A stretch of DNA of 64,000 nt from Theobroma cacao (Eukaryota > Streptophyta > Magnoliopsida > Malvales > Malvaceae): contig NC_030852.1 in the NCBI RefSeq assembly GCF_000208745.1, positions 23,909,285-23,973,284 of the forward strand, given 5' to 3'. Each line of letters starts with the position of its first letter. Position 1 is the first letter of the stretch. Shown piece after piece: positions 46,501 to 56,895 of the stretch. A program made the translations under genes and the position numbers. The notes beneath the pieces were generated by a model. The model saw only the letters and a list, made by a program, of their open reading frames with translations, ran no database searches and was not told the origin of the DNA.

Positions 46501-49500
46501 AAAAAAAAGCAAAAATATATTAGTTGTTCAGTGTAGACTATGGACATTTTATACAATGTTTAGGTGAATTGTTCAATCAATGTAATTTCAAGAATCAAGG
46601 GATAAAGTACAAAGGATGAGTTATCAATTTTGGAACAAAAGTATTGTTGTGGGATGTGGTCTTTTTATTGTGCTAAACGCACGTCATCACCATCTTTTGT
46701 CAAGAGAATGGTGGTAGCGTAGGTTATATGGGTATGCTATTACTTTCCATGGTTATAGCTTGTGAAAAAACCTTTAATCTTCATTCAAAATTAAAGTATT
46801 TTCTTCTGTCTCATGAAACTTACATGCCATAGATACCCTTAGTAGAGTTTAACTTAGATTAGTCTGTTTGGTCTCAATTTGAGTAACTTAATTTTGCTTT
46901 TTAAATTTTATGCAAAATGAAATTGAGTTCATTCATATAAACTAATTAGTAAGAATAGATTTGAGAAAATTCAATTGGAATCTTTTCATAGTTCAAACAT
47001 GTTTAAAATTAGCCTAAAAGATGACACAAAAAGATGATTACTTTCACTCTAAGATTTAGATATCTAATTATTTAATTATTTCAATAAATTCCCAATATTT
47101 AATTATTTTTTGCTACCTAGGGCTTAATTTCTAATATTCAAGTTTTTTTAGGTTTACTATATCATTCAACATAGAGTTCTCAAAAAATTTATAGATATTA
47201 TATATAGTGATTTTTTTTTATATTTGGAGACTCTTTTTGAAAAAGAGATCATACACCAACCAATAAAATAAATGTTCGGGTGCAGATATTATATATAGTG
47301 TTAAGTATCATCGAAAGCAAGAAGCTTACACATGTAAGCACAAGATCATAGGCTTTCAACTTATTCAAGTTACAAAACTAAGCTGCCCCGGCCAAGATCA
47401 AGAGGTCCCCATTTGTATTGTACTCTTTTATGGCCATCTAAATGGTCATGTATTAGTTTAACCTTTAAGGTTAAATGGTTATAAATAAAGATTAGGAATG
47501 TTCTGGTAGGATTTTTTTAGCAGGGAAACAGTTTGATTAGGAATATTTTTGTAGGGTTTTTTAGTAGGGAATCAAGTTTGATACAGTTACAACTTACAAT
47601 CTTCCATTTCCTTTTTGTTTGTATTCAAAAATAAAAAATTTTCTTATTTTTGGGTATTAAAAGGTAGGTAACTCCAGATAGTATTCAATATGATCCCACC
47701 AAAGCCATGATATTGTTGCTGATAGTATTCAATACACTAGCCATAAGTTCTAGCTTGTACTAATAAAAACACAGCTGAACTGTTTTTAAGGTCATTGAAG
47801 CTCTTTACTGGGCTTTGTACTTCTTTCACTACGTCTGTGCTAACAAGTGGTTGTAGTTTATTTGTTTGCATTTTTATAAGGCTAAAGTCAATTACGTACT
47901 CATTAAAAAAGTTTACAGAATAAAAGAAATTTGAAACAAAAGAACAGCTAATTGATAAAACTACTTTAGCCTTATGTTTGCATCCCTACACGCAAATTTA
48001 TTAACAAGGATTGGGTGCTCCTACGGTAAGAAATGGATAGTGGAGAATTTGTGAATGTGTAACTTAGAATAGATGTTAAATTAGAAGTCCAGTAGATTGA
48101 TCTAAAAGGGTTTAATTTGTTAAAAAAAAAAAAGAAAAGAAAAGTAAAAGAGGTTTGGTGATATGTTAGAATGCAATAAGGAGAAACAGGAGACAGTCGC
48201 GCCAATGATGCATAAGATCTCAATGAAATATAGCCTCACTCGTGCTTGTAAGATTTTTTATCATTTGTTAACAGGAGAAGTTTTCAGTCTTTGTTGTAGG
48301 ATTGAAGTAAGTCTTATCATGCATGGTTTTGGGTACTTCTATTAAAAGATTTCACGTCGGTAAAGATGCATATATCTGTAAATATGTATGCAGTTTTCAT
48401 GTAAAATGAATACGTGTCAAGTTACCAAGCATTAGTTTGGTGCACTAATTGATTGTTTCATTTCTTTATCGTTTGGTGCACTAATATTTTCATTATCCTT
48501 GGTTTTTTTTCCCCTCTTTTTGAACTTAGCATGATGAAAACACTTGAAAAATACCAGAAGTGCAGTTATAGTACAGTGGACACCAGCCGATCAGCGAGTG
48601 AGACACAGGTAGGTTGAAAGTTATATATGGCGATTTTGACAATCAAGAATCCAAGATGCAGTAGTTTGTACTATTATTTTAGAAAAGGGGTAGCAACTGA
48701 ACACGATCTATTGAATTCCATCAACATGTAGTGACACGCAGCAGCAAGTCTTTTATTGTTTGTCAATGTCAGTCATGTCTAATTTGAATTAAAAGGACAC
48801 TCCACTGCCTTCTAATTTGGGATCTTCTTTGGGTTTATCTGTTATGCCGCAACTATAATTTGGTTAGTTAGGTTATGAGTAAATTTAACAGTAACTTTTT
48901 CTGTCATAAGCAGAGCAGTTATCAGGAATATTTGAAGCTAAAAGCAAGAGTGGAGGTCCTACAGCGATCTCAGAGGTAACGTACCACAATTTATGGACTC
49001 CTAAAATGAACATCTTTTATTGAAAAACTTTTCGCTACAACATGGGCAAGTTGAATTATGCCCCTCAATTCATTCTTTGAATGCTGTAGAAACCTTCTTG
49101 GTGAAGACTTGGGTCCTTTGAACACAAAGGAGCTTGAGCAGCTCGAAAATCAACTGGAGACATCCTTGAAGCAGATAAGATCTACCAAGGTAAAGAAAAA
49201 AAAAGTTTCATCAAATGATATCGACAATGCTTTCCATTATTTCCATCTCTAGAATTCAAACTAAAGTTATCAGCTGAGATACAGATGTTAGTACCCATCA
49301 AAAGTATCTTCTAAACCTTATCATAACAAGAAACGCTTACGATGAAAATGAATAAGCAGAATCTTTTCTTATTAAAAAAGGTGCTCAAGTGTTGGATGCT
49401 TTCCTAGGTTTTGAGATGCTGATAGTATATTAAATACACACTGCTGCTGTCCCTGTCCTGTCAATAAAGTTACTTATACCATGGATTTCCATTGTAGAAA

Positions 49501-51530
49501 CCAAAGCACCCCAAGAAAAAATTGAAGACTTCAATCAATCAAAAGATCCTTTCATTTGGGAAAGTTAATAAAAGCAAAATATAATATGGTTTTGGGATAG
49601 TTAATTCAATATCTTACAGCACAAAATGATGAAGCAGACTAGAAATAACTCTGATGATAATTTTTTGATAATGAGAATAAAGAAATGAACCTTCCTTCCC
49701 GTCACAGGTGTCCATGGTTGGCCCAGGTGGGCTCCCAGGCTTTCTTGGTCTTGGGGAGTTAAAATCCAAATGCCGCCCATGGAATTAGATTTCTATATTT
49801 TGAAAATAATAAAGATATATTTTATATTAATAATTACTACTTAAAATATATTTTAATATTAGAATTGAATTAAAATACATGATTTATTTTATAAATTAAT
49901 ACCTTCAAAACAAGTTGGGTGGAATTTGGGTTTAAAAATCTTAGCCTCAATTTGGCACGAAGCAGGCTGGGCTTGCATGCTTTAGGCTGAACAAGTTACT
50001 TCCGGCAAAATGAAAGACAAATTGCTATACACTCCATGGTGGGGGATAGGGGAAATTACAGAAGCCCTCAAAAGATTAGGTCCAAATTGTTCTGTTATGC
50101 TAAAAGTGGCCAAGGATAGGGCTGAAACTTTCAAGTTGAGCCCAAGATTAGTTCCTGCCTAAAGGGAGCTCAGTTACCTGGTACTCCTTACAAAAGCATA
50201 CCTCCCTAAAAACTCCCTGTTGTGTCTGCAGACAAAAGGGAGGAAAAAATGGGGCTCAGAAGATTCACTACTAAAAGTTGTAAAGTAGACAGCTGATTTG
50301 TATCTTAATAATTTTATAGTAATGCGAAGGGAAAGTGCATTAGCAACTGTAAAAGTTGCTTGCTTATTTTATGAACTCTTCTGAACATGTTTACTTGATA
50401 TAAAACATGCTTTGGCAATTGGCATGCACCATTAGTCGAGTTGTCATAGAGACATTGCATGAGGACAATAGTGCATATTGGCTGCAATTAAATTTGAGCC
50501 TAAAACAACTTGCTTTATGTTTTAAAGTAGTTGTCACCAAGTTCCATTGCTGGTTAGATGACAAATCTAGCTATTCATGAATCATTTCTTTACAGGGTAA
50601 GCTTTTGTTGGCCTACAGCCTAACTTAACCAGCCAAAGATGGAGGTCCTTTGCCATAGTTATTTTTGCCCACATTTAATTGTTTTATTTTGTGGTGATAT
50701 TCTTAAATTGGTCTTTTAAATGCTTTGCAGAGTCAAGCCATGCTTGATCAGCTCGGTGATCTTCAAAACAGGGTATTAATGTTTATGCTTATGTTTATTT
50801 CTATGGTTCTTTATTACATGCTTTTTTTATTGATTTTGTCCTTATTTCTGGCACAGGAACAAATGCTCGTTGAAACCAATAAATCCTTGAGAAGGAAGGT
50901 AGCACTTCTCACCATATGTTGAATTTTAATTTAAGAGTTTCAATGTGTTTCTAGAAACAAGGTCAGGAATGTATGGCCAAACAAGGTCTGATCAACATTT
51001 AAGGATAAATAAGGACCTCAGTTGTACTGAACTAATTGAAGATGTGACCTTGAATAAAGATTGATGGCACCGTATAACGGACCTCATAAATGAAACAAAC
51101 ATAGTGTGTTGTCATTTCAAAATTAAGTTGATTCCTGTGGAATACAATTTGACATCTCCAGGTCTTCAGAATTCATCAATGATTATCATCATGCTCTCAT
51201 TTTAGTACTCTGCTTCTTTACTTTCTGCTGTATTAATCCTTGTTCAAATACTGTTTCATTTGTTGGAGGAGTTAAGTGCACAACCCCCTTTTCGACTGGC
51301 ATGGGAAACTGGAGGGCAAAACATCCCATACAATCGCCTTCCAGCACAATCAGAGGGATTTTTCCAGCTTCTAGGGGGCAGTTCCTCGTTGCAAATTGGG
51401 TATCTTTCTTGCAATTAACTTCGTTTGACCTGTTTCCTTGTATAATTCAACAGTATTTGCTTAGTCACCTAATGCCGTTCTGTATCATATTGCAATTTTT
51501 ACTTTGTGCAGATATAATCCTGTTGTTTAG
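43538..51530 (+). CDS. SEPALLATA-like MADS-box transcription factor, exon 1 plus exon set A
   Basis: Type II (MIKC) MADS-box factor of the SEP/AGL2 group. Such proteins bind CArG boxes and bridge floral homeotic complexes in the nucleus. Exons: 43538-43722, 48530-48608, 48914-48975, 49090-49189, 50731-50772, 50857-50898, 51263-51399, 51512-51530. The lengths 185, 79, 62, 100, 42 and 42 for exons 1-6 are the classic MIKC pattern. Exon 1 encodes the MADS domain ([20 protein letters not shown] at residues 1-20). The K domain includes '[20 protein letters not shown]'. The start is ATG 43538; the frame is open upstream to a GTG at 43487, but no upstream ATG is in frame. Oddities: the exon 7 acceptor is TG, not AG, and exon 8 has an early TAG. 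The predicted product is about 219-221 residues, against about 240-250 for the family. Intron 1 is 4.8 kb. Whether this copy is functional is uncertain. Confidence 0.9.
43723..48529 (+). other. Intron 1 of the SEPALLATA-like gene
   Basis: It runs from donor GTATAT to acceptor CTTAG. It is AT-rich, with T-runs and small GT/AT repeats near 43796-43850. Large first introns of MIKC genes often hold regulatory sites. No clear CC(A/T)6GG box was found; the closest is CCATTTTATGG at about 44073, one A/T too long. The last 724 bp (from 47806) belong to the tandem duplication. Confidence 0.75.
49690..49990. other. GC-richer block within intron 4, present in both copies
   Basis: The stretch beginning 'gtccatggttggcccaggtg' and ending near 'ggcttgcatgctttaggctg' stands out in base composition from the intron around it, and is repeated at about 58060-58355. 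It looks like a small old insertion, but no terminal repeats were recognised. Confidence 0.35.
51261..51269 (+). other. Altered 3' splice site of exon 7 (copy A)
   Basis: Copy A reads 'gtttcattTG' before TTGGAGGAG, where copy B (59630-59631) has AG. The next AG dinucleotides lie 6 and 9 bases into the exon (TTGGAG|GAG and TTGGAGGAG|TTA). Their use would keep the frame and delete residues LE or LEE. Confidence 0.9.
51528..51530 (+). other. In-frame TAG in exon 8 (copy A)
   Basis: Exon 8 reads YNPVV then TAG, then 21 open codons ending 'VCGYFPGWML' and TGA at 51594-51596. GWML is the usual SEP C-terminus, so the TAG removes the conserved end. The identical TAG is at 59897-59899 in copy B. Confidence 0.9.
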
Positions 51531-51724
51531 GATGAAATGAATGTTGCAGCGCAAAACCAAAATGTGTGTGGATACTTTCCAGGATGGATGCTCTGAATTA
51601 GAACTCTCACATAAGATTGATAATTTACTGGTAGAAATATCTACCTGGTTGCAGCTTTTTTTTTTTTCTTTTGGTTGCTTTCATCAGTTTTTATGCAACT
51701 TGTAATTATATTTATGTGAAAGAC

Positions 51725-51730
51725 AATAAA
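51725..51730 (+). terminator. Candidate poly(A) signal of exon set A
   Basis: AATAAA lies about 130 bp after the TGA in 'agacaataaacatatt'. The equivalent site in copy B is 60096-60101. Confidence 0.4.
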
Positions 51731-51799
51731 CATATTTATATGATTGTAAGTTGTAATGACATAAATGACAATATATATGTATAAATATATATATATATN

Positions 51800-53090
51800 T
51801 CTTCACAAATTCTTTCATAATTACTAAAGTTTCAGTTAGTTGTTTGTATTAATTCTCTTGCTTCCCGAAATAAAAAACTAAACAAATGTTTTGAAGAAAC
51901 TAAGCAATAGTTTTGAAAAAAATTATAAATAAAACATGTATTATTGCTTTAGATAACACAATGTTTGATTTCATTTTTATTTAAATTTATTTTTTATAAT
52001 ACTCCTTTTAAGTATTCTTTCATTTTTAATCAATCATAACTTTTTTTTCTTTTGCTTCTTCTTTTAAACAATTTTTTAAGAAATAAAAAAAAAAATAAAA
52101 AATCACAATATTTGTAAAAACATTTAAACTATTCAACAAAATTTAAATAATTTTTATTTTTTTTTATTTTTAATTAAGTCTTTGTATTTTTATTATGTGT
52201 CAAATAAGCTTTTTATGAGTAATGATTAATCAAAATGTCACTAATCAAAATATCACTTTTCATTTAATACCCATATGGCATCGACATGAAGATTGAAATG
52301 TCATATGATCATTTCATCATGTTACATTAATATGTCAAGTCAACGACACATGATATTTTGACTAACAACAATTAGTGAATTATTTATTAATCATAAGAGT
52401 TTATTTAACTCAAAATAACATATATATATATATATAGATTTAATTGGACGTAATTAAAAATATAATTTTTTTAAAATATTTAAAATTATCTTAAATATTA
52501 TGTCATTTTAAAAAATCAACCATACCAAACACAATTAGCATCTGCGGTCATAGGTTTGTGTTGCAATAATCCCTCTTTGGCTTGGTGTCAAAAAATTGGG
52601 GTGGGCTGCCCTAAAATGATACTAGTAATAGATAAAGCCTAAGGCTCAACCCAACCTATATGTATTTAAGAAACTTGCAAATTGCAATCCAATCAACCAG
52701 AAACTGAGTTTACTTCAACCTATCAAATCAAGCGTTTTGCTTCTTTTTCTTCCATCAGTTTCGTATTAACCATAATTAGCTTAATGTTTAAATTGAGGTT
52801 AAAAGTTTGGATACTTTTTCAATTAAATGTCAAAAGTTTCAATTGTAACAATTAAATATCAAACGTTTTCAATTCCTTACAAATAAGAGCTAGGTTGACA
52901 GGTGGATGGAGCGTGTATCACACGCGACAAAAAATCGTTTAAGTTGATGACATGGCAACTAACTTGGCATGTTATCAAAACGACACTATTGTGATCTAAA
53001 TCCTATGCCTAATTCTATTACATCTCTTCTCTGATCTAACTCTTTTTTCCTCAAAGATGGGCACATGCACGGTCACCAGTAAGCTAATAC
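51800..53090. other. AT-rich 3' flank, copy A
   Basis: Poly-A/T runs, an N at 51799 in an AT repeat, and an AT microsatellite near 52421-52436. Nothing coding was recognised. Confidence 0.5.
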
Positions 53091-53096
53091 GAACTT

Positions 53097-53213
53097 ATGA
53101 CATCAAACATTGCGGAATGTGTTAACTCGTGTTTGAAGCATGTAAGACAAATGCCAATCACCGTTCTAATCGAGCTCATTAGAGACATGTTCCAATGTTG
53201 TTTCCATGAGTGA
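53097..53213 (+). pseudogene. MULE (MuDR-type) transposase fragment, copy A
   Basis: The plus strand reads MTSNIAECVNSCLKHVRQMP, then ITVLIELIRDMFQCCFHE and a TGA stop. This is the segment of plant MuDR-like transposases just before the SWIM zinc-finger region (family form roughly SNIAExxNxxLxxARxxPI and LxExIRxMxxxxFxxR). The rest of the domain is decayed. The copy B equivalent is broken at a different codon. Confidence 0.75.
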
Positions 53214-53559
53214 ATGAGCAAGGTGTCAAAATTTCCATACCCCACAAGCATTGAGCTACCTCTTTATTGAACAAAAAATTCAATGAAGAACATTACTTTA
53301 CCGTTAAACCTATAAATCGAGTGGATGATTTATATATGAAGTGTTAGCCATTTTCATTGTATGTTAATTTATTAATGATTAATATAAAGTGTTGCTAATG
53401 ATTTGTACAAAGTGTTGATATGCCAAGATTTGTATGATTTTTGAGTGTCTATGAACTTCTCTTAAGAATATGCAAATATGTGAGAGGCCAGACCTGTTTA
53501 ATGTGTTTTAAATGCAATGGTTGAAAAAGTTGTTTCATGGCATGTCAAAAAAATGATGT

Positions 53560-54290
53560 TATTATATGTCATTTTCTAAATATTTGTTACACGGCATGTT
53601 GGGAAATGTTATTGTTACTTTAGGTGGAAAAATGTGGTTAACATCATGTTGAAAAATGTAATATTACACGCCATGTTCTAAAATTTAGTTGTTACAGGCT
53701 ATGTTGGAAATGATTGTTACACGTCATGTTGAAAATATAGTTATTACACGTTATGTTTAAAATTTAGTTGTCACATACAATATTGAAAAATGTAGTTGTT
53801 AGATATTATGTTGAAAATTTAGTTGTTGCACTCCATATTGAAAAATGTAGTTGTTACACGCCATGTTGAAGATTTAATTATTATACGTCCTATTGAAAAT
53901 TTAATTTTGGGCACCATACTAAAAAATGTAGTTGTTACATGTCAAGTTGAAGATTTAGTTGTTACATGTCATTTTGAAAATTTTGTTGTTACGTACCATA
54001 TTGAAAAATGTAATGTTACATGTCATGTTGAAAATTTAGTTATTGCAAGTCACGTTGAAAAGTTTTTGCATGCCATATTGAAAAATGTAGTCTTACACGC
54101 CATGTTGAAAATAGTTGTTACAAACTATGTTGGATATAATTGTTACACATCATGTTAAAAAATGTAGTTGTTACACTCTATGTTGAAAAATATAATTGTA
54201 ATATGTGATATTAAAAATTTAGTTATTACACGTGATATTGAAAAATATAGTTGTTACACGTCAGATGAAAAAGTTGTTACACGCCATGTC
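53560..54290 (+). repeat. 27-28-bp minisatellite, copy A
   Basis: About 25 degenerate units on the plan 'gttgaaaatttagttgttac' + 'acgccat', sometimes 'attgaaaaatgtagttg...'. Because 27 bp is nine codons, the plus strand holds an open frame (53823-54158, 111 codons) of repeating 'ENLVVTCHV'-like residues. No start context or homology suggests a real protein. The equivalent array in copy B is about 61960-62690. Confidence 0.85.
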
Positions 54291-56166
54291 ATAATTTGAA
54301 CCATTTTGACTTGATAGAAAAGACTTTCTAACAAAACTATCTTTTCGTGTTTTACACGAAAAGATGTTTCATCTCCTTTTAACCTTGAATTGCTGAAATG
54401 CTAGGGATATTACGCACCGTCTTCTACTGAGGTAGAGAATTGTCATTCCCAAAGCTAGCAAAGTGTTCGAACAAGTTCAGAGCAAAGTATTTACTCACAG
54501 CGACAAGTTCATAACTGCATGAAGAGGTAAATTGAAAAAAATAGTTGAGTGGGGTTTGTTGTTTGAACTTTTTGACTGATAAATTGTTGAATTTTTTGTT
54601 GTGTTTTTAGTGGGTTTTGTTGTTTGAATGGCATATGGGTTTTGATGTTTGACTAGACCTTTTTTACGTCAATGGGAACAGTTGTTACAGGCCATGCCCA
54701 TTTCTAAACAAATTGTACCTCTTACAAGAACAAGTCCTTTCAGCCAAATTTACTACGAACTTGTCCTCACCCAACTCTATCCCATACCCAGCATCTCCAT
54801 TCAATGCAATCTCGTACTTAGAAGCAAAAGTAAAATTTTACCTACGCAAGTATATGTATCGAACAGATAGTATATTAGTAAGCAGAGTATTGATCTCTAA
54901 GAGAATTGTTCTAAAAATTTACTAAGTACTAAAATTAAAACAATTTAGTTTTATTCAAACAATCAAAATTTTAATAACTAATTAAACTAAAAACTAATCA
55001 ACTAAAACTAAACTAATTCACACTAATAATCAAAGAAAAAAGATCAAATTGGAGAAAGCTTAGGATTACAATATCCCTCACACTTCATGTAAATCTTACC
55101 TCTCTCTCTTAACTTAATCTAATGGGTTGAGTTGCTAACCTAGAGTCCTCAATTATTTATAATGCTCTCCTAAGTCTCTTATAAAAATATCTATCTTAAC
55201 CAAAACACTATATTTCTATGTGAATTGAAATTAAAATAGATTCATTAAATTCAGACTCTAATGTTAACTATAAACGGCATATAGGTGTATTTCTATCCTA
55301 TACACAAATCAATTTATTCATTCAATCAAATAAATATGATCATATGCTATTCCAATTTTAGTTTACACTAAACTTCCTTTCCCAAGTTTGTTTTAGTTCC
55401 TAGATCAATTTAATTAGTGATTAGGCAATTAAAAGCATTAAGAACAAATTGGAATAAACAATTCAATTCTATTGAAAATAAGCTAGAAAGAGATTAAAAA
55501 TTTAAACTAAATGTGAGTTCAATTGCAATTCTAGAAAAATAAATTTAGCTAGACATAGCTGCAAAAGTAGATAAAAACATATAAACTTTATCCATCAAAA
55601 GTAACAAAAATAATAAAAGCTAAGAAAGAAAAAAAAATATTTGTAGCCTTGATCTTCAATGTTTAGCCTCAACTTCTAGCTTTTTAAATCTCTCTTAGGA
55701 TTTCTCCTCAATGTGTATATATGTCCCTAACTTCTCATTCAACTAACTATTTATAACCTAACTTAACTTAATTCTACCTAAGCTAAACTATTTTGGCTTA
55801 AAAACTCTTAATATGAGCTTAGAATAAGTATAGAGCCCAATAGGAATTTAGTCATCTCGTAGACTGCTCTTTTCTATTTTGTTTCTTCAAATTTTCCAGC
55901 TGGACGCCACGAAACACCCCATCGAAACTGTGACGCTCCCTTTGCTTCATGTCTTCTTCTCCTTGACTACTGCACTCCATCAACTTGAACTATAATTTTC
56001 TCCATCTCCAAGACAGAAATGGGTAAAGTTATCTCATGAGTATTGTAGCTCTATCTCTTAGTTTTCCAATGATTGAAGAATCACATCATTTGAAGTTTTA
56101 GAGTAAGAGTTATGCTCAAAATAACGCAACATATATGAACAGGGTTTTAACTCCTTAAACACCTTT
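54291..56166. other. Low-complexity tail of copy A, repeat-like
   Basis: It contains 'acgcaagtatatgtatcgaa', 'gagaattgttctaaaaattt' and a long A/T-rich stretch with 'aactaaaaactaatcaacta'. The wording resembles the non-coding interiors of plant terminal-repeat elements, but no ends were found. The empty site matching the copy B LTR insertion is 'acaaat|caattt' at 55304-55315. Confidence 0.4.
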
Positions 56167-56895
56167 GCTGGGCTTTGTACTTCTTTCACTACTTCTGTGA
56201 TAACAGATGGTTATGGTTTATTTGTTTGCATTTTTATAAGGCTAAAGTCAATTACGTACTCATTAAAAAAGTTTACAGAATAAAAGAAATTTGAAACAAA
56301 AGAACAGCTAATTGATAAAACTACATTAGCCTTATGTTTGCATCCCTACATGCAAATTTATCAACAAGGATTGGGTGGTCCTACGGTAAGAAATGGATAG
56401 TGGAGAATTTGTGAATGTGTAACTTAGAATAGATGTTAAATTAGAAGTCCAGTAGATTGAACTAAAAGGGTTTAATTTGTTAAAAAAAAAAAGAAAAGTA
56501 AAAGAGGTTTGGTGATAAGTTAGAATGCAATAATGAGAAACAGGAGACAGTTGCGCCAATGATGTATAAGATCTCAATGAAATATAGCCTCACGCGTGCT
56601 TGTAAGATTTTTTTATCATTTGTTAACAGGAGATGTTTTCAGTCCTTGTTGTAGGATTGAAGTAAGTCTTATCATGCATGGTTTTGGGTACTTCTACTAA
56701 AAGATTTCAGATCAGTAAGGATACATATATGTGCATCTTTCATGTAAATGTGTATGCAGTTTTCATGTAAAATGAATACGTGTCAAGTTACCAAGCATTA
56801 GTTTGGTGCACTAATTGATTGTTTCATTTCTTTATCGTTTGGTGCACTAATGTTTTCATTATCCTTGGTTTTTTTTCCCCTCTTTTTGAACTTAG

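Larger units (their letters stand above)
47806..56166 (+). repeat. Tandem duplication, copy A (about 8.36 kb)
   Basis: It starts at 'ctttactgggctttgtactt' inside intron 1 and runs through exons 2-8, the MULE remnant and the minisatellite to 56166, where the same sequence ('ctttgctgggctttgtactt') starts again. The offset to copy B drifts from 8360 to 8375 bp through small indels. Exons and introns are nearly identical by eye, with scattered substitutions. There is no N at the junction. Confidence 0.95.

Noticed and set aside
53823..54158. 111-codon open frame with repeating residues, as a possible new repeat protein
   Set aside because: It follows from a 27-bp minisatellite with a period divisible by three. 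There is no start context or family resemblance, and copy B is broken differently.
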